DNA of 16,413 nucleotides from positions 1-16,413 of the forward strand of contig CAAGKL010000143.1 in NCBI GenBank assembly GCA_900770405.1, in the 5' to 3' direction. Numbering within the stretch: the stretch's first letter is position 1; every line of letters starts with the position of its first letter. This document shows positions 1-6,428 of the stretch, piece after piece. Source of the stretch: Clostridia bacterium. GTDB lineage: Bacteria > Bacillota > Clostridia > UBA1381. The notes below the pieces were generated by a model, which was not told where the DNA came from, searched no databases, and was given only the letters and a program-made list of their open reading frames with translations. Position numbers and translations under genes: made by a program.

Positions 1-48
1 CTGCTGCACGAGGACAGCGAGGAATGGGAACGGGTGTCCCATCACTGA
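1..48 (+). CDS. 3' end of an unidentified gene (partial)
   Basis: Frame 1 is open from the window edge to TGA at 46-48 and encodes the last 15 residues of a protein, rich in Glu and His. This is too short to assign a family. It is followed by phased GGTAC repeats and a strong terminator, an arrangement that would suit the 3' end of a tyrosine-recombinase gene at the edge of an integrated element. That identity is a guess from context only. The reading frame itself could also be chance. Confidence 0.3.
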   Translation: MLHEDSEEWERVSHH

Positions 49-85
49 TATTTCGCCGAATATTTGTCCATTTTGTGCTTTATTG

Positions 86-133
86 GGTACATTATTGGTA
101 CATTAACGGGCGTTATTGGTACAGAAAAGGTAC
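86..133. repeat. four phased GGTAC direct repeats
   Basis: GGTAC occurs at 86-90, 97-101, 118-122 and 129-133, three times inside a longer ATTGG(G)TACA context. The start-to-start distances are 11, 21 and 11 bases, so all copies lie on about the same face of the helix. Such phasing is typical of protein-binding sites. Just after the end of a gene and before a terminator, they could be arm-type sites for a recombinase or a regulator's operators. The repeats are seen; the role is inferred. Confidence 0.5.
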
Positions 134-159
134 AAAAACCTGCCGAAAGGCAGGTTTTT
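134..159 (+). terminator. perfect intrinsic terminator hairpin
   Basis: An 11-bp perfect stem (AAAAACCTGCC with GGCAGGTTTTT) closes a GAAA loop at 145-148. The A-run before it and T-run after it make it potentially bidirectional. It would end transcription of the gene stopping at 46-48. Confidence 0.8.
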
Positions 160-177
160 GTTATTTCACCGAATGAG

Positions 178-367
178 ACGGGGGAGAGATTTTTCTTTCT
201 TTTTTCTCTTTTGCTTTCGGCGACCCGGTTTTCTTTCTTTGCCTTCGGCGACCTGTTTTTTTTAACAAAGGTTCAGGGAGATTTCGCCCTGCGGGGCGAC
301 CTACTTTTTGTCCCCGTGCCCAAAAAAAGCAAAAAAACGTAGCCCCCGCCCGACATAACGGGGGAGA
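178..367. repeat. T/C-rich repeat module bounded by a 10-bp direct repeat
   Basis: This stretch has no convincing gene. ACGGGGGAGA occurs at 178-187 and 358-367 and brackets low-complexity DNA. Inside, a unit ending in TTCGGCGACC is repeated at 213-232 and 241-260 (period 28). A third degenerate GGCGACCTA copy lies near 295-308, preceded by a small hairpin (284-289 with 294-299). The spoIIIAE homology stops where the module begins. It resembles the short interspersed repeats found in many Clostridia genomes; the family is not identified. Confidence 0.5.
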
Positions 368-818
368 AGGCGGCTGCCGAGGTGATTGCGCCCGACGCCG
401 CCATAAGCCCCAGCAGAACCGGCGCGAGCACGTTGATAAATTCGCATATGCTGCGAATTACCTCGAGCGCATAGCCCGCCGACTCGCCGAGCAGCCGTAT
501 CACCGCCGCCGACATCAGCGCGTAGCAGGTGTAATATGCCGCCTCGCTTGCGCCTGAGCGCTGCATAAGCCCGACAAGCCCTGCAAATGCTGAAATCGCC
601 AGAATTTCGGCGAGGATTTTCTTCGACACGGTGATTTCGCCCCACAGCGCATCGGCGAGCCCGACTAATATCTCGGACGGCTGCGGCATTTTCCCCGCAG
701 CGAGCTGCTCGGTGCGTGTGTTGAATTCATCGTATCCGTCGAGCCTTGCGTCAAATTCGGCGTATACGCTCGTGCGGCACAGAATTATTAAAAAAAGCAG
801 TAAAAATATTTTTTTCAT
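273..818 (-). pseudogene. spoIIIAE: spoIIIAE, truncated N-terminal part
   Basis: SpoIIIAE is a polytopic mother-cell membrane protein of the SpoIIIA-SpoIIQ channel. The family is about 400 residues long; this frame has 181. Residues 1-20 form a signal peptide (MKKIFLLLFL start). A helical stretch and the first membrane segments follow to about residue 155 (FSPVM). After that the frame enters the T/C-rich repeat module and reads a Ser/Arg/Lys tail unlike the family. The start overlaps the spoIIIAD stop as ATGA, the usual operon coupling. The missing half, with spoIIIAF, AG and AH, should lie to the left but is not seen. Causes could be an inserted element (possibly excised during sporulation), a deletion, or a misassembly at the repeat. 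The identity of the N-terminal part is secure from its position and sequence. Confidence 0.85.
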
Positions 819-1207
819 AGCAATGAGAGGGCGTCGGAAATTACCTCAATCAGCCCCTTAACAACCGGCACCGTCAGCGCCAGAACAGCGACCCTGCCGG
901 CTATTTCGAGCTTGGCGGCAAGGGCGCTTTCGCCGGCATCGCGGCACAGGCCGGAGCAGATTTCGGTAAAATACGCAATCCCCGTAACCTTTATAATATT
1001 TATGCATTTCGCGCTGTCGATTCCGCCGGCAGCCATAATATCGGACAGCCCGGCGAACACATCGCCGAGCGTCGGCAGCAGGCATACCGTCACGCAAAGC
1101 CCGCCCGCAAGTGCGACGAGCATCGCCGCGGCGGAATTTTTCTGCCGCAGAAGAAGGCAGAAAAGCGTAGCACAGATAGCCGATGCGCAGATTTTTGCCG
1201 TGTCCAT
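815..1207 (-). CDS. spoIIIAD: stage III sporulation protein AD
   Basis: The 130 residues match the family size (133 in B. subtilis, from memory). The protein is almost entirely hydrophobic, with segments near residues 5-20, 27-48, 70-88 and 105-128. It is a small integral membrane component of the SpoIIIA complex in the outer forespore membrane, working with SpoIIIAC and SpoIIIAE. The gene lies 2 nt after spoIIIAC and overlaps spoIIIAE by 4 nt, so the three are translated as a block. Expression would be mother-cell (sigma-E) by analogy; no internal promoter is visible. Reading frame and order AA-AB-AC-AD-AE agree with the canonical operon. Confidence 0.92.
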   Translation of the reverse strand: MDTAKICASAICATLFCLLLRQKNSAAAMLVALAGGLCVTVCLLPTLGDVFAGLSDIMAAGGIDSAKCINIIKVTGIAYFTEICSGLCRDAGESALAAKLEIAGRVAVLALTVPVVKGLIEVISDALSLL

Positions 1208-1209
1208 GG

Positions 1210-1404
1210 CTAAAACCCGAAAATGCTTTTTATCTGGTCGAACAGGCTGCCGATTTGCTCGGTCAGAATAAAAAGCACCACCACAAGTCCGGCTATCGTT
1301 ATCATAAGCGCCTGCTCGTCCCGCCCCGAGCGCGAGAGCAGTTGCGACAGCACCGCGACGATTATCCCGAGCCCGGCAATTCTGAAAATCAAATCAATAT
1401 CCAA
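1210..1404 (-). CDS. spoIIIAC: stage III sporulation protein AC
   Basis: The 64-residue membrane protein is close to the usual 65-68. It has two hydrophobic segments (about 5-23 and 33-50) joined by a charged turn containing SRSGRDEQA, characteristic of SpoIIIAC. It is part of the mother-cell SpoIIIA secretion-like complex. It sits between spoIIIAB (10-nt gap) and spoIIIAD (2-nt gap), in the conserved order. Confidence 0.93.
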   Translation of the reverse strand: MDIDLIFRIAGLGIIVAVLSQLLSRSGRDEQALMITIAGLVVVLFILTEQIGSLFDQIKSIFGF

Positions 1405-1414
1405 TTTAAATCAC

Positions 1415-1912
1415 CTACAAAAGTAAAATTACCGCGAGCATTCCGACAAGCACGCCGCCGCTTGAAAAGAGCTTTGCGCTTTTTGAGAGCTCGTCCCGTG
1501 CGCCGGCGAGCGACAGCTCGATGAGACGCTCCGCTGCGTGCAGACATTTTTTCTGCTCGCCGCCGGTGTAGTCGCCGATTGCCGAAAGCTGCAAAAGGTA
1601 CTGCCTGTCGGTGTCGGTGAGCGCCATATCGGGGCAGGCATCGCCGACCGCCGCGCACCATGCGCTTTTAAAGCCAGCCGTGCGCATATTTTCCGCCGCG
1701 TATGCAAAGAGCGAAATCCCGCTTTGCTGCGCCGTTTCGTTGAAAATCCGTTCAAGCCGCTTTTTTGAAAAGCTGACCTCGGCATCTATCCGGCGTATCG
1801 CCGCGAGCAGCGCCTCAAGGCTCTTTACGCGCCTTTTCATCGTCAATGCGCGCGAAAGCCCCACAAGGCAGCAGCAGGAAAAAACGAAAACCGCCCCGAC
1901 CGCCTTAAGCAT
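1415..1912 (-). CDS. spoIIIAB: stage III sporulation protein AB
   Basis: The 165 residues are close to the usual 170. An N-terminal membrane anchor (about 3-20) is followed by a long helical cytoplasmic-type region with charged heptads. The protein ends in a second hydrophobic segment (VLVGMLAVILLL). The layout resembles the GspF-like fold attributed to SpoIIIAB, which partners the SpoIIIAA ATPase in the channel complex. The start codon lies inside the last codons of spoIIIAA (8-nt overlap), indicating translational coupling. No frameshift or missing segment is visible. Confidence 0.9.
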   Translation of the reverse strand: MLKAVGAVFVFSCCCLVGLSRALTMKRRVKSLEALLAAIRRIDAEVSFSKKRLERIFNETAQQSGISLFAYAAENMRTAGFKSAWCAAVGDACPDMALTDTDRQYLLQLSAIGDYTGGEQKKCLHAAERLIELSLAGARDELSKSAKLFSSGGVLVGMLAVILLL

Positions 1913-2798
1913 AGTACACCTCGCAGACTTCGCCCCTGCCGCGCAGGGTCACAATGCACTCAAATCCCTCCGGCAGCCTATTTTTTTCGGCGAGCGCCTC
2001 ACGGCTGTAGGCGTGCAGTGTGGCAATCACGGCGACGCCGCTTGACAAAAGCTGCGACACACACTTAAAATCCGCCGCATCGCCGAGCTCGTCGCAGGCG
2101 ATAACCTCGGGCGACATACACCGCAGAAGCATCATCATCGCGGCGGGCTTAGACATCCCGGAAATGATGTCCGCATCACTCACGTCCATACAGGGCTCGC
2201 CGTCGTAAACCGCCGCGATTTCCCGGCGCGTATCGCACACGCCGACACGGATTTGCCGCGAGGATATGCAGCGGATAAGGTCGCGCAGCAGACTCGTTTT
2301 GCCGCACATCGGCGGCGATACAATAAGTGTGCTGAGCACTCTGCCGCCTTTTATGATTTTCGGAAGGAGCGGCTCGGCGATGCCGATGTGCTCGTGCGCA
2401 ATGCGGTAATTCAGGCTCGAAATGTCACCGTAGGAGCGGATTTTGCCGCACGGCGCACTGCCGGCGATGCCGATGCGATGCCCGCCGCGGATAGTCACAA
2501 ACCCGCCCGAAAGCTCGTCCTCATGCGCGTAGAGCGAATTTTCAAACACGAGCTCGCACGCGCGTATAAGCTCCGATGAGCCGATTATGTACGCCTCGCG
2601 CGCCGAGCCGGTCGTGCCGCCGTCCCTTGCCAGATAACGGCAGCCGTTTGTGTAAAAAAGCATTACCGGGCGGTTTTTCCGCAGCCGGATTTCGCACAGC
2701 CCGTCCGTTTTTGCCGTGCGCAGCCTGTCCGCCGCAGCAGGCGGCAGATAGGAGAAAAAGCTGTCTTGCGCCCTTTCGTTCTGGGTCAGAATGAACAT
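1905..2798 (-). CDS. spoIIIAA: stage III sporulation protein AA, channel ATPase
   Basis: SpoIIIAA is the secretion-type ATPase thought to energise the mother cell-to-forespore channel. From the chosen start it has 297 residues, about the family length. A Walker A motif, SPPMCGKTSLLRDL, lies at 161-174, and a Walker B-like strand, VIACDELGD, at 232-240. ATLHAY at 259-264 is a further conserved switch region. The ATG at 2798 is chosen because AAGGAAGGA lies about 8 nt upstream. An in-frame ATG at 2834 has no ribosome binding site and adds an atypical charged extension. The gene leads the operon and lies 71 nt after spoIID on the same strand. Family identity is firm. Confidence 0.95.
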   Translation of the reverse strand: MFILTQNERAQDSFFSYLPPAAADRLRTAKTDGLCEIRLRKNRPVMLFYTNGCRYLARDGGTTGSAREAYIIGSSELIRACELVFENSLYAHEDELSGGFVTIRGGHRIGIAGSAPCGKIRSYGDISSLNYRIAHEHIGIAEPLLPKIIKGGRVLSTLIVSPPMCGKTSLLRDLIRCISSRQIRVGVCDTRREIAAVYDGEPCMDVSDADIISGMSKPAAMMMLLRCMSPEVIACDELGDAADFKCVSQLLSSGVAVIATLHAYSREALAEKNRLPEGFECIVTLRGRGEVCEVYYA

Positions 2799-2869
2799 TT
2801 TCGTATCCTTCCTTTCATATGTGCCTTGCTTCATAGATATTCGCCGCAGCGGGCGATTATTCGTAAAAC

Positions 2870-3826
2870 TTATCTTTTTTCAATTTCGATTCCGGTGTAG
2901 TAGTGCTTTAAAATATCTTGGTATGATGCGCCGTTTTTCGCCATTGCATTTGCGCCGTACTGGCTCATGCCGACGCCGTGACCGTAGCCGGTGACATCGA
3001 AATAAACAGTTCCGTCCGCCTGCTCGCAAAGCTGCACATTCGTCGACCGCAGACCATACGCGGTGCGAAATGCCGTCCCGCGAACCGGCACACCGCCGAT
3101 TTCTATTGTAATAATCCCGCCGGCGTCCGAACGTGTGATATTGCCGATTATACCCTTTGTAAAATCAACGCCTGCGAAATTCTCCGCCGCGATGCGGCAA
3201 AATTCGTCGCGCGTGAGCGTCAGCTCGGATTTGAAATGCGGCGCGTCCTGCTCGCCGGGGCTGTCGACCGAGACGAGGTAGGAGCGCTCGCCGCCCCATA
3301 CATCGCGCGAATTTTCCGTTTTGCCGGAGGAGGTGGAGTGGAACACGGCGGAAATTATCTCCCCGCCGCAGGTCGCAACTTCGCCCGAGGTATCGTCTAC
3401 CGCAAGGCTGATTTTGCGCCAGTTTTTGTCGGCGTCCCTGCCCCAGAGCTCGCGGCGCGCCGCCTCGGAAATCCACGCCTTGCAGTGCGCCGGGTCGGTG
3501 CATATGTCCGCGCCGTTGTGCTCGGGCGGGGGAGTGCCCTTTTCGTATGCGCCGAGGCGCGAGAGCAGGTAACTGCGCGCCGCGACTGCCTGTGCCTTGA
3601 GCGCCTCGCTTTCGAAGGAAGCGGGCATTTCAGCGGACACAACCTCTTTTAAATACTGCGCGCGCGTCGTCTCGTATATGCGATCCTCAGCTTTTATGTA
3701 CACCTTGATTTTTGTCTCCTCTTCGGGCAGCGGCTTTTTGTACACGCCGCTGTGCAGGACGAAAAGGGCGGGTATTCCGACCGTTATAAGCACTGTCGCG
3801 ATAAAATATATTACGGCTTTTTTCAT
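2870..3826 (-). CDS. spoIID: SpoIID, sporulation lytic transglycosylase
   Basis: SpoIID cleaves glycan strands stripped by SpoIIP during engulfment and is membrane-anchored in the mother cell. The protein has 318 residues with one N-terminal membrane segment (about 4-25). The SpoIID/LytB domain spans about 50-315. Glu66 in SAEMPASF occupies the position of the catalytic Glu. H103, C109, H114 and C115 have the spacing I recall for the zinc site of clostridial SpoIID. STSSGKTE (164-171) and GYGHGVGMSQYGA (280-292) are other family signatures. AGGTGAT lies about 6 nt before the start. It is divergent from the spoIIQ-like gene and upstream of spoIIIA. Sigma-E control is expected, but I found no convincing sigma-E promoter. 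Confidence 0.94.
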   Translation of the reverse strand: MKKAVIYFIATVLITVGIPALFVLHSGVYKKPLPEEETKIKVYIKAEDRIYETTRAQYLKEVVSAEMPASFESEALKAQAVAARSYLLSRLGAYEKGTPPPEHNGADICTDPAHCKAWISEAARRELWGRDADKNWRKISLAVDDTSGEVATCGGEIISAVFHSTSSGKTENSRDVWGGERSYLVSVDSPGEQDAPHFKSELTLTRDEFCRIAAENFAGVDFTKGIIGNITRSDAGGIITIEIGGVPVRGTAFRTAYGLRSTNVQLCEQADGTVYFDVTGYGHGVGMSQYGANAMAKNGASYQDILKHYYTGIEIEKR

Positions 3827-3869
3827 TTTAAATCACCTGTTTAAATTATATTAAAAATTTTGGCTTGTA

Positions 3870-3900
3870 TGTATACTTTGCCGCGGTGCGGGCAAAAATA
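3870..3900 (+). promoter_or_regulatory. candidate sigma-F promoter of the spoIIQ-like gene
   Basis: TGTATA at 3870-3875 differs by one base from the sigma-F -35 consensus (wGCATA). After a 15-nt spacer, GGCAAAAATA at 3891-3900 fits the -10 consensus GGnrAnAHTW at every position. A start near 3906 would leave a leader of about 30 nt before the ATG at 3936. The consensus is from memory of B. subtilis. The call agrees with forespore expression expected of spoIIQ. Confidence 0.65.
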
Positions 3901-3935
3901 ATTTTCGTAAAGTCAAAACAGAAAGGGAGATTTTT

Positions 3936-4622
3936 ATGGAACACAAACGCACGAAAAAGAGCGACGGCAGCGGCTTTTACATAGCCATCTGCTGCTGTAT
4001 TCTTGTTATAGCGCTGATTGGTTATGCGAACAATGTATCACGTAAGAATGCCGAGGAGCAAAAGCTCCTGACGGAGGAGGCGGGCGAGGCGACAATCGTG
4101 CCCGAAATCACCCCCGCACCGACTGCGACACCGACGGCGCCGCCGGTTCAGACAAAGGCGCCGGAAAAATCCGCCGCGCCGAGCACCGAGCCTGCCGCAA
4201 AGGCGAAAAAGGTTGTCGAAGAGCCGGTATTTGCAGCGCCGGTGGGCGGCGGAATTGTTGCGGAATTTTCTGAAAAGCAGGTCTACAACGAAGCGCTCGG
4301 CGACTGGCGCACGCATAACGGTGCAGACTTTGCGGCACAGGTCGGGGAGAGCGTTGCCGCGGCTGCGGACGGCGTTGTCTGCGAGGTGTATATGGGCTCT
4401 TTGGGCTACACCGTGTCAATCGACCACGGCGACGGCATTGTCACAAGTTATTCAAATCTTGACGAAAACCCCTGCGTTGCGCTCGGAGACAGCGTGAAAA
4501 AGGGCGACGTTGTCGGACACGTCGGGCAGAGCGCACTCGGCGATATGGCGGAGGGTGCACACCTGCACTTTGAGGTCACGGACGGCGGGAAGTACCGCAA
4601 TCCGGCAGAGCTTCTACAGTAG
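3936..4622 (+). CDS. spoIIQ: SpoIIQ-like M23 (LytM) endopeptidase
   Basis: The 228-residue protein has a short cytoplasmic tail and one membrane segment (about 14-31). A Pro/Thr/Ala-rich stalk (about 55-95) and a C-terminal M23 domain (about 98-226) follow. The zinc ligands are intact: HNGAD (H127, D131) and HLHFEV (H209, H211). B. subtilis SpoIIQ has lost a ligand, whereas clostridial SpoIIQ keeps it, so this one may be active. It would bind SpoIIIAH across the intermembrane space during engulfment. GAAAGGGAGA lies upstream of the ATG, behind a sigma-F-like promoter. Divergence from spoIID supports SpoIIQ rather than a general M23 hydrolase. It overlaps the convergent DUF4830 gene by 47 nt. 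Confidence 0.85.
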   Translation: MEHKRTKKSDGSGFYIAICCCILVIALIGYANNVSRKNAEEQKLLTEEAGEATIVPEITPAPTATPTAPPVQTKAPEKSAAPSTEPAAKAKKVVEEPVFAAPVGGGIVAEFSEKQVYNEALGDWRTHNGADFAAQVGESVAAAADGVVCEVYMGSLGYTVSIDHGDGIVTSYSNLDENPCVALGDSVKKGDVVGHVGQSALGDMAEGAHLHFEVTDGGKYRNPAELLQ

Positions 4623-5028
4623 CGGGGAAATTGAGCGAGTGCATAAAGCCGTCGGCGGCACTGACTGTCATAATATCGCCGGCAACCGGCACACCGCCCA
4701 CGCACAGCACATTTGCCCGAACCTCACAGGGGAGCTCTTCGGGATAATTTAAAACAATATATGTAAAACGAACCGCCTTTTTCCCGTAATAGGGAGAAAG
4801 ATCCAGTCCTGCCTCCTTCTGGAGAAGACTATAATTTTCATAAACGGCGTCGGGCGACTCGGGGAGCACAACCTCCTCGCGCTCGACGCTTTTTGCCGAA
4901 ACAACCCAGCCGTAGCCGGAGAGAAATTCGCAGTTGGTAAAATCGCTGTCGTCCGCAAACGCGACAAAAACCGCGCTTATAAGCAAAATCGCCGCAAGGC
5001 AGGCAAAATAAAGCCACATTTTCTTCAT
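4576..5028 (-). CDS. DUF4830 domain protein, lipoprotein-like or secreted
   Basis: The protein has 150 residues with an N-terminal signal or anchor (about 1-25). The rest reads like the DUF4830 family, whose function I do not know. Recognisable pieces are FLSGYGWVVS (35-44), a VYENYSLLQKEAGLDLSPY core (82-100) and a closing GFMHSLN segment. AGGTGAGG lies just before the start; an alternative ATG three codons in is possible. The last 15 codons overlap the 3' end of the convergent M23 gene. The family assignment rests on memory of its signature, not a search. A weak sigma-G-like promoter lies upstream. Confidence 0.75.
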   Translation of the reverse strand: MKKMWLYFACLAAILLISAVFVAFADDSDFTNCEFLSGYGWVVSAKSVEREEVVLPESPDAVYENYSLLQKEAGLDLSPYYGKKAVRFTYIVLNYPEELPCEVRANVLCVGGVPVAGDIMTVSAADGFMHSLNFPATVEALPDCGTSRRP

Positions 5029-5156
5029 ATCCTCACCTCATAAAAATCTGTTATTATTCTATTTTGAATTTTAGCAAATTATTCACCGTTTATCCTATGC
5101 GGTTTGGGGCAAGATAAGAATGCCGGCGAAATTCATATAACACGGAGGCGGACCTT

Positions 5157-5372
5157 ATGGATTTTTTGGACAACCTTGCACTGACGCTGGTCATAATCGG
5201 CGCGGTGAACTGGGGAAGCATAGGAATTTTCGGCTTTGATTTCGTAAGCGCGATTTTCGGCGGCTCGGGATCGGTTCTGACAAGGATAATTTTTACGCTT
5301 GTCGGAATTGCGGGGCTTTGGGCAATCGGAATGCTTTTTAAGGAAAAGGCGCCGAAGGAGAGTATGCACTGA
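5157..5372 (+). CDS. DUF378 family small membrane protein
   Basis: The 71-residue protein has two hydrophobic segments (about 7-27 and 40-61). The DUF378 signature is clear: ALTLVIIGAVNWGSIGIFGF early and a GIAGLWAIGML second helix, with a short charged C-terminus. The biochemical function of the family is unknown. It is a single-gene unit: GGAGGCGG precedes the ATG, and a strong hairpin terminator starts four bases after the stop codon. I see no clear promoter in 5041-5156. Confidence 0.87.
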   Translation: MDFLDNLALTLVIIGAVNWGSIGIFGFDFVSAIFGGSGSVLTRIIFTLVGIAGLWAIGMLFKEKAPKESMH

Positions 5373-5375
5373 CGG

Positions 5376-5414
5376 AAAAATGAACGTCTTTTATTAAAAA
5401 AGACGTTCATTTTT
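5376..5414 (+). terminator. intrinsic terminator after the DUF378 gene
   Basis: A perfect 17-bp stem (5376-5392 with 5398-5414) closes an ATTAA loop and ends in T5. A-rich and T-rich flanks allow it to work in both directions. It isolates the DUF378 gene from the downstream metallophosphoesterase unit. Confidence 0.88.
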
Positions 5415-5469
5415 GTATATGCGCAATATGAATTGTATATTTTTTGCTGTAAAATTTTGTTAAATTATG

Positions 5470-5497
5470 CCGAATAAATGCCAGGGTTTTTATTCGG
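5470..5497. promoter_or_regulatory. 9-bp inverted repeat just upstream of a -35 box
   Basis: CCGAATAAA (5470-5478) is exactly complementary to TTTATTCGG (5489-5497), with a 10-nt spacer. It ends 3 nt before the -35 hexamer of the next promoter. The position suits an activator or repressor site. A weak terminator is less likely because no T-run follows. Confidence 0.45.
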
Positions 5498-5500
5498 TAC

Positions 5501-5529
5501 TTGACCGCGCGAAATAATTGTGCTACAAT
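5501..5529 (+). promoter_or_regulatory. sigma-A promoter of the metallophosphoesterase unit
   Basis: TTGACC (5501-5506), a 17-nt spacer and TACAAT (5524-5529), preceded by an extended TG, form a near-consensus vegetative promoter. A start near 5536 puts the GTG at 5551 close behind, with AAAAGGAG in between. The EAL gene downstream may share this transcript. Confidence 0.78.
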
Positions 5530-5550
5530 AAGCAAAAAAGGAGCGGTACC

Positions 5551-6405
5551 GTGAAAAAAGTATTCTTGCGTATATTTGCTGTTATTTGCCTGCTTGCCGT
5601 AGCGGCTGTGGCGGCGCTGCTTTTTAAACGAGCGCGCAAACGGGAGCTTCGGTCTTACAAAGTACGACTGCTATTCTGAAAAAGTTCCGACAAGCTTTCT
5701 CGGCTACCGCATTGCGGTCATTTCCGATATTCACAACAACGTTTATTTGGGCAAAATCAACGATCTGCTTGATACCGAAAAGCCGGATATGCTGGTTTTT
5801 GCCGGCGATATGATACAGTTGCCGGAGACGAAGCTCGACAGTGTGGTGAAGATTATCGCTGCGCAGAAGGATAATATGAAGATTTACGCCGTGGGCGGAA
5901 ATCACGAGGCGTCAAACGGAAATGACGCAAGAAAACAAATCTTTTCCGAGTTGTCGGACGCTGGGGCGAAGGTGCTTGCAAACAGTGCCGACACGATAGA
6001 GGAAAATGAGGAAAAAATACGCATAATCGGCATTGAGGACAGCAACGGTGAGACGATTGACGATGCGCAGGCAGAGAAGATAAAGCAGACTGCCGACGGG
6101 CTGTGCGACAAAAAGCTGCTCAATATTCTCGTCTATCACAGAGCCGACGTGTTCCCGCGCATAAGCGACACCCAAGCGGATCTGGTGCTTTCGGGACATA
6201 TGCACGGAGGAGTTTTGCGGCTGCCGTTTGTCGGCGGCGTTGTAGGAAAAGGCAAGGGTGAGCTTTTTCCGAAGTACACAATCGGGATTTATACCGAAAA
6301 CGGCACCGAGATGATCGTCAGCCGCGGGGGTGCGACTACAATCCGGAAAAGCCGCGGATTTTTAACCCGCCCGAGGTCGTGATTGTCACGATTCACAAAA
6401 AATAG
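5551..6405 (+). CDS. metallophosphoesterase, membrane-anchored, with two apparent frameshifts
   Basis: Calcineurin-like phosphoesterase with all metal-binding motifs: SDIHNN (from 5723), AGD (about 5801), GNHE (about 5897), VYHR (about 6133) and SGHMHGG (about 6190). From GTG 5551 the frame encodes a hydrophobic anchor but stops at TGA 5677. The enzyme body lies one frame over (+1), open from 5603, so a base is extra or missing between 5600 and 5679, most likely in TTTTTAAA at 5621-5628. Near the end, the family-like tail FNPPEVVIV is in another frame and stops at 6405, whereas the body frame ends at 6382. That shift lies within about 6324-6352, in a G5 or A4 run. The result is either a recently broken gene or homopolymer sequence errors. 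The first usable start in the body, TTG 5747, would lose the first metal motif. Confidence 0.8.
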
Positions 6406-6428
6406 TAGCAGAGGGGAGGTTTGCATCA

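Noticed and set aside
64..342. Plus-strand open frame of 92 codons over the repeat module
   Set aside because: It is low-complexity Phe/Leu-rich translation through the terminator and T/C-rich repeats, with no ribosome binding site or family resemblance.
2800..2850. Sigma-E-like promoter (GAATATC, 14 nt, CATATGA) before spoIIIAA
   Set aside because: The start point would fall within or after the ribosome binding site, leaving no usable leader.
2978..3652. Long plus-strand open frame opposite spoIID
   Set aside because: SpoIID is conserved along the full length on the other strand; the antisense frame has no family resemblance or start signal.
3866..3871. CATACA on the minus strand as a sigma-E -10 for spoIID
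   Set aside because: No acceptable -35 lies 14-15 nt upstream; that region is GC-rich.
5621..5630. TTTAAAC as a programmed -1 frameshift site in the phosphoesterase gene
   Set aside because: The heptamer is not in the required phase and the shift needed is +1; a homopolymer indel is simpler.
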